A DNA stretch of 64,000 nucleotides from Chaetoceros tenuissimus (Eukaryota; Bacillariophyta; Thalassiosirophyceae; Chaetocerotales; Chaetocerotaceae): assembly GCA_021927905.1 (NCBI GenBank), contig BLLK01000020.1, forward strand, positions 2,046,001 through 2,110,000. The letters run 5' to 3'. Every line of letters starts with the position of its first letter. Within the stretch, counting starts at the first letter, position 1. Below are positions 1-9,470 of the stretch, piece after piece. The notes under the pieces are model-generated. The model did no database searches and was not told where the DNA came from. It saw only the letters and a program-made list of their open reading frames with translations. A program made the translations under genes and the position numbers.

Positions 1-767
1 TTCCAATCTCCTTTCAATTGATTGAAACCTAATAAACTTATCATATTGTCTCTTGCACTTTGAACTACTCCATCAAGTTTCGGATAGTCGCCTCTCGTTG
101 TTCCTCTTGGCCCATTTGCGTAAAGTTGACTGTCGATTACCTTAGTCAGTTGAGCTAATGATTTTGGAGATGTATTTCCACTAGATTGATTTGATATAAA
201 TGTGGAAGTAGGTGCATCAGTTGGCCGATTTGGATGAGAACTCTGGTGTATTTTTTGGTTGAGACTTCTCTTGGTTGACTCATTTTCACGTTCCGCAGAA
301 GCCTTTGCAACTGCCCTCGATAGACGAGTCATGCCTTTACTCGAAGGCAGCGGTATATCTGCGTTTGGATCATTAACTAAACTACTACTTTTTTCAGCTT
401 CATTGGTCGTGAATCTAGAAGTTTCATTTGCACTAGCGTCGGCATCCTGACCAGAAGAACTAAATTTTACCTTTCTCCTTTTCTTCCCTATGTTTTTTTT
501 CTTTTGAGCTTTTATATTTTCTGAATCAATTGCTTGTCGACATATTGTCCTTTTCCTATGAAATATTTGATCATATTTGGAGTGCAACTCAACATCAAGA
601 ACTGTTTTCGTCCTCTTCATTGATTGTAAACTATGATTGTTTTTCCATCTATCATAATTAGTGGTTTGTCGAAAGTCCGCAATTTGAAAGGCTTCAACCA
701 CAAATATGAATGAAATTAAAAGTAAAAACATTGAATAACACGCCGAAAGAAAGAGAGTCTCCTTCAT
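1..767 (-). CDS. Plastid-targeted protein of unknown function (3' part beyond the window)
   Basis: The reading frame is open from an ATG at 767 down to base 1, giving 255 codons with no stop, so the C-terminus lies outside the window. The N-terminus is a hydrophobic signal peptide (about residues 5-26, rich in L, I, F, V) ending in VVEA followed by FQIADF. A phenylalanine just after the predicted cleavage site is the diatom-type plastid entry signal. Residues 27-130 are basic and K/R-rich (including KKKNIGKKRRKVKF), then a Ser/Thr/Asn-rich low-complexity linker follows. Around residue 205 the sequence becomes more conserved in appearance (VIDSQLYANGPRGTTRGDY). I do not recognise the family. 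It shares a 351 bp divergent promoter interval with the SNF2 gene. Plastid targeting is inference from the presequence. Confidence 0.7.
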   Translation of the reverse strand, partial: MKETLFLSACYSMFLLLISFIFVVEAFQIADFRQTTNYDRWKNNHSLQSMKRTKTVLDVELHSKYDQIFHRKRTICRQAIDSENIKAQKKKNIGKKRRKVKFSSSGQDADASANETSRFTTNEAEKSSSLVNDPNADIPLPSSKGMTRLSRAVAKASAERENESTKRSLNQKIHQSSHPNRPTDAPTSTFISNQSSGNTSPKSLAQLTKVIDSQLYANGPRGTTRGDYPKLDGVVQSARDNMISLLGFNQLKGDW

Positions 768-1118
768 CCTCTAATCCAGCAGGAACGTGCAAATAAGAAG
801 ACAATGTAGGACTTATGTCAAACACTATTACAATTTGTTTTCGATTTATTTTCCTGTACTATTGTACTATTGCAAGCTGATGGATGTTTCTTTATGATAC
901 TGGTAGGGCAAAAACCGCGAAGGGTGGGGCTATTGAATCGTGTAAATCCGCCCGCCTTTTCTATGAATAATGAGCATTTTCCACTTTCCTACACAGTTGA
1001 ATGAACACTAACACACAGCGCTACCAGCTACCAACACATTGAAGAAACTGGTTACATCAGTTCCAAAGTAAGCTGATAAAATCAAACACAAAAAATTTGA
1101 TACCAATATTCGAGCAAC
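768..1118. promoter_or_regulatory. Divergent intergenic region (351 bp)
   Basis: This separates two divergent starts and must hold both promoters. A short tandem of tgtactat lies near 855-872. There is no ORF of note and no recognised transcription factor site. Confidence 0.4.
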
Positions 1119-4087
1119 ATGAGTACCGAGGAGGTTAAAGTAGCAGCGGAGACAGAGAAGGAGACTGCACAACAAAAGGCAGAACCTATTTCTCCGTCCA
1201 AGCGCGAGAGCACTGTTGATGTAGAAGAGGAAGAAGTTGATGATGAAGAAGACTTTCTTCAAAATATCGAGGAGGAAGAACTCAAAAAAGTGCAATCATT
1301 TGAACACCATCAGTCTAGCAATTCTAATGATGCACCTACTCTTCTAAAGAATGCTTTGAAGTCGGGAGATGTCAAGGCCGATGATAGTGAGGCGGAGGAA
1401 AAAAAGGAGAGCAGTGATAAAGATAACAATGACAAAGATGAGCAAAATGAACCACATGGACATCAGAGAGTAAGTTTCTTTACACGATGCAAAATTAGCA
1501 TCAAAAACACAATAGCCTACATACCGAACAATACCCCTTTTTCATTTCCAATTTCTTACCGAAACTACTTTTCAAAAGGCAAATCAACTTGATTTCCTTC
1601 TTTCTAAAGCATCGGAGTATTCAAACTTTATTGCTGCAGACTTGAAGGACTTGCAAGATGCAATGGCAGCAGATGCGGCGAAGAAGATGGAAGGAGCTGG
1701 TAAAAAGAGAAAAAAATCTCAAAAGGGTGGAAAGTCAAAAAAGTCGAAACAAGGTGAAGCGAATCTGAAATCTGCTCAAGACAAATATGTCGAAGAGCTC
1801 ACTACAGGAGCTAGTGGAAGACCTATATTCATTCAACCACCATTGCTAGCCAGTGGATGTGTGCTGAAAGACTATCAATTGGAAGGAGTAAGGTACGAAA
1901 GAATTTGGGACCTTAATTTTTATGTCATTTTTTACCTCTCATTCTGAACATTTTTCCTTTTAAATTTCACAGATGGCTTACTTCTTTATTTGAAAATGGG
2001 GTTTCTGGTATTCTTGCTGACGAAATGGGATTGGGAAAGACTATCCAGGTTATTGCAATGATAGCACATCTTAAGTCAATGCACGTTCTCGGGTAAGTAT
2101 GACCATTTTGGAATAATGTAGATATCGTTGTCGTTGCTTTTGTTTATCAAAACACTCATCGCCTTTGTTGATTTCAGTCCATTCCTCATAGTCGCACCCC
2201 TAGCTACTCTTCCGAACTGGTAAGCTCAGAAGTTATTGTCAATCCTTCCCATCGATTTCATTTTGTAACAACTAATTCAAAACATTTTTATACAAAAGGG
2301 TGAGAGAATTTCAAAAGTGGCTCCCATCTCTTCCAGTGATTCGCTACCATGGAAGCGCTCAGGAGAGAGAGGCATTTTTGAAGGGTCCGTTGAACCCAAA
2401 GAAGAAGAGAGACGCAGATTTCCCTGCCATTATTACAAGTTACGAAGTTGCTATCAAAGATGAAAAGAAACTAAACAAAATTGGTGAATTCACTTATCTG
2501 GTAGTGGATGAGGGGCAAAGGTTGAAAAACCACAGATGTACTCTAATTCAGAGTCTAAAAAGAATCAAGGCTGCGAACAGGCTTTTGTTGTCGGGTACTC
2601 CAATCCAGAACAATCTTGATGAACGTAAGTATTCGATTTTGGGGGGAAATGTTGTTATTTAATTCCATATTATTTCACTGAGCTGACACGTTCTATTTTG
2701 ACGGTTTAAAGTATGGTCCCTATTGAATTTTGTAAATCCTGCAATCTTCGATGACTTATCTGTTTTTCAGTCATGGTTTGGTTTCAAGGATATTGGTCAA
2801 AAAGATCGAAGGGGAACGAAGGAAGAGGATATCATGCTTGAACAGAGAAAGAACCAGACTGTCACCAAGTTGCATGAAATTTTACGTCCTTTCTTGCTTC
2901 GTCGTATTAAGAGGGATGTCCTTACAGATTTGCCTCCAAAGAAGGAAGTTGTGGTTTACGCTGGAATGTCGAAGTTACAATCAGGTTATGCCGATTTGAT
3001 TGAGAAGGGAGTATTGCGTGATGTGCTTATCAGTCAAGGAATTGAGCAAGGAAGAAGCTTGAGCCAGACTAATAAGCAGATGAACCAGAGAAAGAATGCA
3101 AATCATCCCTTTTTGTTCGGAGAACCAATCGATCCGAACAGTGGTGTTCATTTGGGAACAGCTCATCCTCAACTTTTGGTCCGCGCAAGTGGAAAGTTCG
3201 CACTTCTTGATCGGATGCTTTCCAGACTACACAAGGATAAGCATCAAGTTTTGATTTTTAGTCAGATGACTGCTTTGCTCAATGTCATTGAGGATTATCT
3301 TCTTTGGAGAAAGTGGAAGTACTGCCGTATTGACGGTTCTACTAACATTGACGAAAGACAGAAGCAAATGGATACCTTCAATGCCGAGAAAACTGGTGGG
3401 GCAGATGGAGGTCGAAATGATAGTGATGATAGACATTTTGTGTTTCTTCTGAGCACAAGAGCTGGAGGATTGGGTATCAATCTTGTGAGTTGCTTTGAAT
3501 TTTGGAGAGTTATTTTTAACTTTGCATTTCTAACCACCCTCCCTCTACTAGGCTACAGCTGATACCTGTATTATCTTTGATTCTGACTGGAATCCTCATC
3601 AAGATGCTCAAGCTCAGGATCGTTGCTACAGAATTGGTCAAACTAGACCTGTTGCGGTATACCGCTTGCTAACTGTCAACAGTGTTGATGTTGAAATGAT
3701 GGAAGCTCAAATGTCAAAAAATAAGCTTGCGCGTGTAAGTTATTTGTAAATCACAAAGATCATCCACATCTTTCTTCTTTTAATTTACTTACTCTTTTTG
3801 CATAGATGGCAATTAGTGGAGGAGATTTCAGAAAGGCTGGAGTTAGATCAAAGGGTGAATTTTCCGCTGAAAATTTGAGTGTAATGCTTGAAGATGATAT
3901 TAAAGATCTCCAGGCCAAAGGTGGCGACATAGAAAGCATTAAAATCAACGATGATGAATTCGATTCCATCATGGACAGGAAGAAATTGTTTGCTGTAGAT
4001 GCTGACGCAATTCCAACTGAAGGAAAGATGTACGATATTGTTGATGGGAACAAGGGAGATTCTTTGCTGGGGTCTGTGAACGCGTAA
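1119..4087 (+). CDS. DDM1: SNF2-family chromatin remodelling ATPase, DDM1/HELLS (LSH) type
   Basis: Eight exons fit: 1119-1469, 1579-1892, 1973-2092, 2178-2219, 2299-2624, 2712-3484, 3552-3734, 3806-4087, giving 796 residues. All junctions are GT-AG and keep frame. The acidic, lysine-rich N-terminus is followed by the two-lobed helicase core. Visible motifs are Walker A ([10 protein letters not shown]), motif III ([11 protein letters not shown]), [27 protein letters not shown], and the C-terminal lobe with [14 protein letters not shown] and [14 protein letters not shown]. The LPPKKE region, the order of motifs and the conserved stretch before the ATPase ([12 protein letters not shown]) resemble plant DDM1 and animal HELLS more than ISWI. 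There are no SANT/SLIDE domains. The family slides nucleosomes and maintains DNA methylation and silencing. An oddity is that the Walker B box reads DEGQ, where the family has DEGH. Confidence 0.88.
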
Positions 4088-4454
4088 AGTTCTGAGTTTA
4101 ATTCTCTCCTCATGAAATGTACAAATCATTTTTTTGACCATTGTCACCATTCTTGAAAAGGCAAAGGGTGGTTGTGGTGCCATGATATAGAGGTAAAATA
4201 GCTAAATGAAGATAGTATTGGTTCATTTCGAATATTGCTTTTTTCTTTTTGCTCGTACGTACGTACATACATACACACACATACGAATGCCTTTTGTCAT
4301 AATATCACCTTTAAACACATGTATCGATAGTCTTTTTACGTAGTGATAAGAAGTAATTTCAATTATTAATAGCTATTCTTGCTTGCTGGTTTTATACTCT
4401 ACTCTCTCCAACATCTCTTCACGAATGATTTATTTGTAAAGTAGATACGAGAGC
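4088..4454. other. Intergenic region (367 bp) with a small microsatellite
   Basis: Contains the 3' end of the remodeller gene and the upstream region of the next gene. Apart from the tetranucleotide tract at 4255-4284, nothing is recognised. Confidence 0.4.
4255..4284. repeat. CGTA/CATA/CA microsatellite
   Basis: A short tract in which CGTA repeats grade into CATA and then CA dinucleotides, lying in the intergenic region. Seen directly. Confidence 0.75.
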
Positions 4455-5843
4455 ATGATGACATCTGATGGCTCTATCTCAGATTCAAATTCTATAAAAG
4501 GTATCGACGAGGAAAGAGAGGAAGAAAAAAAGCAACACATCCCACACGAAGATACCGTCTACATTCCTACACCGTCACGGAGCAACAGAAACAATGGTCA
4601 AAAGATTTTTCGATCTTTGTTCAATGAGGTAGATGATGTCGCAGACTTCATTATTTCTATTGGAAATGAAATCACAATTAATGCTCATAAGCAAAAACTA
4701 TGGGCGGACAAATGCAGAAATGCTGGCTCGGGGTTACCGAATGCAGAGGGCCAAAATAAGAAAAGAGGAAGCATCAATGATGGTTTGAGAGATGTTTTAT
4801 TCCACGCCGAAGACGTTGCTTTGTACTCACATGGATTGCATGCTGTGAATTACGAGCTGAATTCGCGGAAAAAACGGAAAGTAATTGTCAGCAATAATGA
4901 CACACTTTTCTCTCCATGTGCGAATTATCAAATCTTCTCATGGCCTATAAAGCACTGTACAATAAAGGAAAAGAACTTTAAACAATATAACAACAATAGC
5001 AGCGACAGGATATGGAACGAATTTTACAACGATCTAAATTTCCTCAAAGTTCATGATGATTTTGAGAAGGATTTTGTCGAGAGTAGATCGCGCAAGCGAT
5101 CCTTAGAACACAAACATATTCATGACTACACTGGGTGCTCTATTCGACGTAGGGAAAATATTCTTGGAGAAATGGATACGTCAGATAAAATGGAAAATGA
5201 AGTTCTACGAATGCATGTAGAAAAATGTTGGGATATAGCATGTGGCATCGCCTCCAATACTCTTGAAGCTGGCAACAAGAGACGAAGCATACACAATGAT
5301 AAAAGCGTTTCAGATCGATCACAGCAAATAAAATCAGTGAAAGCACTAAAAGCATTAGGCATACAAATCGATCCAATAAGGGTTAGGGTTGAAAGAAAAG
5401 GAAAATTCTATTTTTGCCAGTGCTGCCACAAGAATATGAATTTTACTACCAGAGCAAATATACTCCTACATCTGTTTGGTTCGAAAGAAAGTCAAGGTTG
5501 CTGCTGGAAGCTTATCAAAAATTGTCAAGAAGAAAAAATAAAAGCAGCTCTTCAAAATGAAGCAATGAAAATATTGGAATCCTTATTACATCCTTTATTT
5601 GAATACATTGAAAGCAGTCAATCATCTCCAAAGAACTCTACACAGACATTTCTCACCTGGGTTGATGTCAACAATGTTATCAGCCAAATTTCAAAGAAAA
5701 CGAATACATCAAAAGAACAAGACCAAGCGACGCACAACGAGTTAACGCCGTCAACAATCGATCCCAAGTCCACATTATCTTTCCTAAATGATGAAACTGT
5801 CCTACCTGCTAGAGGCAGATTATTTCGAAGATATGGAAAATAA
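4455..5843 (+). CDS. Unknown 462-residue protein with a Cys/His cluster
   Basis: A single-exon frame of 462 codons. The N-terminus is acidic and polar. The middle contains several basic stretches (SRKKRKV, SRSRKRS) that could act as nuclear localisation signals. The best-defined element lies near residues 313-345, where FYFCQCCHKNMNF is followed by a histidine (LLHLF) and a later Cys pair (GCCW). This gives a C-x2-C...H...C arrangement that could bind zinc. It is not a clean C2H2 finger, and I cannot assign it to BED, U1 or any other named class. There is no signal peptide or membrane segment. Neighbours give no functional hint. The initiator is Met-Met; the second Met could equally be used. 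Confidence 0.7.
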   Translation: MMTSDGSISDSNSIKGIDEEREEEKKQHIPHEDTVYIPTPSRSNRNNGQKIFRSLFNEVDDVADFIISIGNEITINAHKQKLWADKCRNAGSGLPNAEGQNKKRGSINDGLRDVLFHAEDVALYSHGLHAVNYELNSRKKRKVIVSNNDTLFSPCANYQIFSWPIKHCTIKEKNFKQYNNNSSDRIWNEFYNDLNFLKVHDDFEKDFVESRSRKRSLEHKHIHDYTGCSIRRRENILGEMDTSDKMENEVLRMHVEKCWDIACGIASNTLEAGNKRRSIHNDKSVSDRSQQIKSVKALKALGIQIDPIRVRVERKGKFYFCQCCHKNMNFTTRANILLHLFGSKESQGCCWKLIKNCQEEKIKAALQNEAMKILESLLHPLFEYIESSQSSPKNSTQTFLTWVDVNNVISQISKKTNTSKEQDQATHNELTPSTIDPKSTLSFLNDETVLPARGRLFRRYGK

Positions 5844-5968
5844 TGTTTACGTATTGGACAGATACACTAGACACACCTCTAAAGAATTTAAAAATCAATA
5901 CTAGTATGCTGATTTCAAAAAGAAAGAAATATTATCAAATATTTAGCAATTTTCTTGTAAGTATTTCT

Positions 5969-8900
5969 CTATGACCAGAATTGTTTCACAAACTTTTTCT
6001 CGCTCATTGCTTTCAGAGTCTGGATGACCATGTACAAAGCAATCAAAACAATTACAATAGCGAGCTTGTTGAAACTCTCAGGTAAAGAATCAAATCCCTT
6101 AGATGGTGCAAATCTAGTGAAGAAGATGTCAGGACCCCCAAGAGCTAGTATCAATGTTTGAGATTCTAGATTTGCCGATGTTGAGGTGATGATGGAAGGA
6201 GATTCCACATTCTCACTGTATGATTCCACAAACATTGGTGAAAGAGGAAGCAGAGGGGAGTATCTTTCAAAAAGTAAAAAAGTTAGTAAGTATAAAGGTC
6301 GAACATCAAAGCAAAAGTAATAAACTTACTGAAGTAGCCCTTCCATCTTTTCACTCTTGTTTGGTTCGCTAAAAGGGCGTCGAGGATCCAACAAACGACG
6401 GTCAATTTTGACTACCTTCCCGTCTACACCAGTGGAAGCAATAATAAACTTTGTGCTAATACCACTTTTTGTGTTAGTTACTCCCATTGCTTGAATAGGA
6501 TAGTTCACTGCGAAGGTTTTCGAAAGTACAATAGGCTTCTGACTTGTAAAGCTTGAAAAATATAATTGTTGCTCTGGAGTCGAAAAAGCAGAGATGCCAT
6601 TCTTATCAATCATACCTTCGTGGAGAGTCAAAACACCTATTTCACTTCTTCTTGATTTCACATTTGTAAAAGCGTAAATAATCCAATTCTCGCTGATTAC
6701 AACAGGAACATTGGTCACTGTAGACATAGCACCAAGAGATGCATGGCTATGAGATGCCCGATGAAGTATCTGACCAGAAACTGTGTCAATGACATTGACA
6801 AACAGCGTTGGGATAGTAGCAACCTTCTTCGTTGTCGAAGTATCATCTCCAGCTTTAGTAACACCAGTAGGTTTCTTCTTTGTTGCACCATTTTGGTTCT
6901 GACTTGATTCAAGTGAATTCACAAGGTCATCTGACTCATTTTCCATCTGATTAATATATTCCTCTGTTGCCTCAGTTACAACCACACATACGTGTGGGTT
7001 CAAATATTTAAGGAGAAGTGAGTCATCTCCAAGGATGGTAACTGGCGACTGAACAACCTCATTTCTCTGCGGATATGTTACACTGACAACCTTTTCCATA
7101 GTTGGATTAAATAATGTTTCACCAACAACTTCTACATTTTCTTCTGATGCGTGCACCTTGATAGATTTGAAGATTCCATTATCCACATCAACGAAATGAG
7201 AATATACATTATCATTAAGAATGCCACTGGATTTCTTTGGAACATTTACAAAAGTGCCGTCTTCAAGAATCAATACAGCATTCTGTTTGCAACCCCCATT
7301 AGCGTGTGAATTTCCATGAAGTGGAACCACTTGAACGACAGATGAAGAGAGCGGTACAGACCCTTCTGAAATAATTTCACCACTTAATCCATCTACACAC
7401 ATCCATTTCATATCTTCTTGCAAATTACTCAGTACCAAAGTTTCTGGTGAATGCGGATGATGCTTACCTTGTCCGAGGGCAGACGATCTAGATGTAGATG
7501 CTCCATGAATAATTTTATGCCAAGAAGCAGCCTCGTTCAAGTTGACAGTCCATATAACAGCACCTTTCTTCGCAATTTCCATTCCAAGGACCTTATTGAA
7601 GTTACTTGAAAGAATCACAGCAACTTTATTGAGACCAAAAGCTGCATCCTTCGAGATATTTTCATCCAAATCACCGGTATTTGTTCTGTGCACCAATGCC
7701 TGTAATCTTTGGAGGAAACCTCCCATGACAAAGGAACGTATACCTTCAACTTGAGCGGACACACGAGAGGTAAAGGAAAGGTTATGAAAAAGGTTTTCTT
7801 CGTCACTATCATATGCAGAAAGGGAAACTCCTTTATCTAAAAAGAAGGCAGATGTGGCATGGGAGAGGCCCTCTTCCTGCTCCCATTTTAGTTCTACTTT
7901 GCTTTCTTTACCCTTTTTCACATTGTAAACTCTAGTCAATCCATCAGAAGTTGATACCAGCACCGTAGTGAAAAAGTCTGTACACTGTAGCTGTTTTACA
8001 GACAAGATACTGACATGATTCGTCTGTATACCCAAAGTACTTGGCGAGTATGTAATGCTGTTACATTTGAAAGACTCCTCTGATGCACCTTCCTCTACTG
8101 TCTTTGCACGAACAGCACCAGATGCATCAAGATGAACTGAGGATGAATATATTGTTTCCCTTGACGAGGAATCAATAATTTTAGAATTCTTCCCAATTTC
8201 AACAACCCCTTCTTCAGATATTGAAAAATCTACCAATGCCATGTCTGCTTTTGTTGAAATGCCTTCTGTATCAACCCCTACCAACAAACTGAATGTTCCT
8301 TCACTACTATGGGAAGCACCAAAAATAGTCGCTGTTGATGTTTTCGATAACTTAAGTTTTGCAGCTTTTAGTAAATCTCTTGCATCAACATAGGATTTAT
8401 AACCATTTTCATCGAAAATGACAACAACTTCGGTTTTCACATCATCCTTCTCAGCCATTAAAATCGCACCATAAAAATTTCCACCATCCATATGAATAAT
8501 ACGGGGTGTGCCCTGGCCGACATTCAATTCGTCAAGTAACTCTGCGCTGAGGTGAAATTCCTTGATCATGTTCCCATTGATGTCGTCCCAAAATCTAACC
8601 ATTCCAAAACGATCTAAAGTAATGAGGATGCCCTTGTTTTCTGGAGAATACACTGCATGATGAACCGATGGCGAAAGAAATGTATCCTTCATAGTTGCAC
8701 TTGAACATGCATTTCTCCGCCAGTTGAATTCTCCAGAGTCTAACTTTCTAGAAGTAACATAACAACCAGTAGTAGAGCTGTCAACAGCTTTTGACTCTGC
8801 AAACGGAGCTGCGTAAAGAGAGCTACTACTGGTGATGACGGACTGATGGTCTGAAGAAATCGCTGCGTAAGTAGCACCAAAAACCCCATGACCACTTGTG

Positions 8901-9004
8901 TGAATAATGAAGTCATTTTGACCAGCTTCATCTTGAAAAAGGGCTCGAGCTGAATCTGGAAATGCGAACAGGAGCCAAATTGGCAAAGAAAGTGAAATTT
9001 TCAT
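5969..9004 (-). CDS. EMC1: ER membrane protein complex subunit 1
   Basis: Two exons on the minus strand, 9004-6330 and 6263-5969, with a 66 bp GT-AG intron, encode 989 residues, close to the usual length of EMC1 (about 990). The start at 9004 gives a clear signal peptide (MKISLSLPIWLLFAFP...). A long beta-propeller-like lumenal region follows. The C-terminus carries the most diagnostic block, GGPDIFFTRFAPSKGFDSL, then a single transmembrane helix (about residues 962-980) and a short basic cytosolic tail. The EMC inserts and helps fold multi-pass and tail-anchored proteins in the ER; EMC1 is its large lumenal scaffold. The intron falls just before the conserved C-terminal domain. The function is known for the family and the identity is read from the C-terminal block and architecture. 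Confidence 0.88.
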
Positions 9005-9470
9005 ATTTATTTCTGTTTTCTGCGGGATCAAACGATAAAGTTGTACGCCTTTATCTCTAACGCCCAGATATCACTAGAGCTCTGGTCAATAAAGCTTCTA
9101 GAATAAAAGTAAATTACTAGTCTAGATAGATGTAGGTAGATATTATTACAAGGAATTTGCTTTACGTAGTAGTAATAATCCAACGTAAACTTCATTCCTA
9201 AGATTCAGCAGACTTGTCCCTATCGGATAGGGTTTTAAAGAAAAAGAAAGGGAAGAGAAGGAAAGAAGTGATAGAATATTTGGATGTCAAGACACATCAT
9301 CTGCCTGTGTGAGGCTGCTCCAAAACACCCAAAGAAGCTTTTTTATGTGAGTATTCCTCTCGTAAATATTTTAATGGAAATCAAATAAAACATGAAAGAA
9401 ATCATTTAATAGTCACCTGCTGTACATTCAGAAGGGAAACCAGAAGAAGAATTTTTTCGAAAGACCAAAA
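9005..9470. promoter_or_regulatory. Divergent region between EMC1 and the FUSC-like gene, with a possible upstream exon
   Basis: A possible first exon for the FUSC-like gene lies at 9284-9346 (ATG, 21 codons, then GTGAGT). An acceptor ending at 9431 leads in frame into 9471. This would add 34 residues (21 + 13). No named promoter element is recognised. Confidence 0.4.

Noticed and set aside
5378-5395. TAAGGGTTAGGGTT, telomere-like repeat
   Set aside because: Only about two units and inside the open coding frame of the gene at 4455-5843; the match is coincidental.
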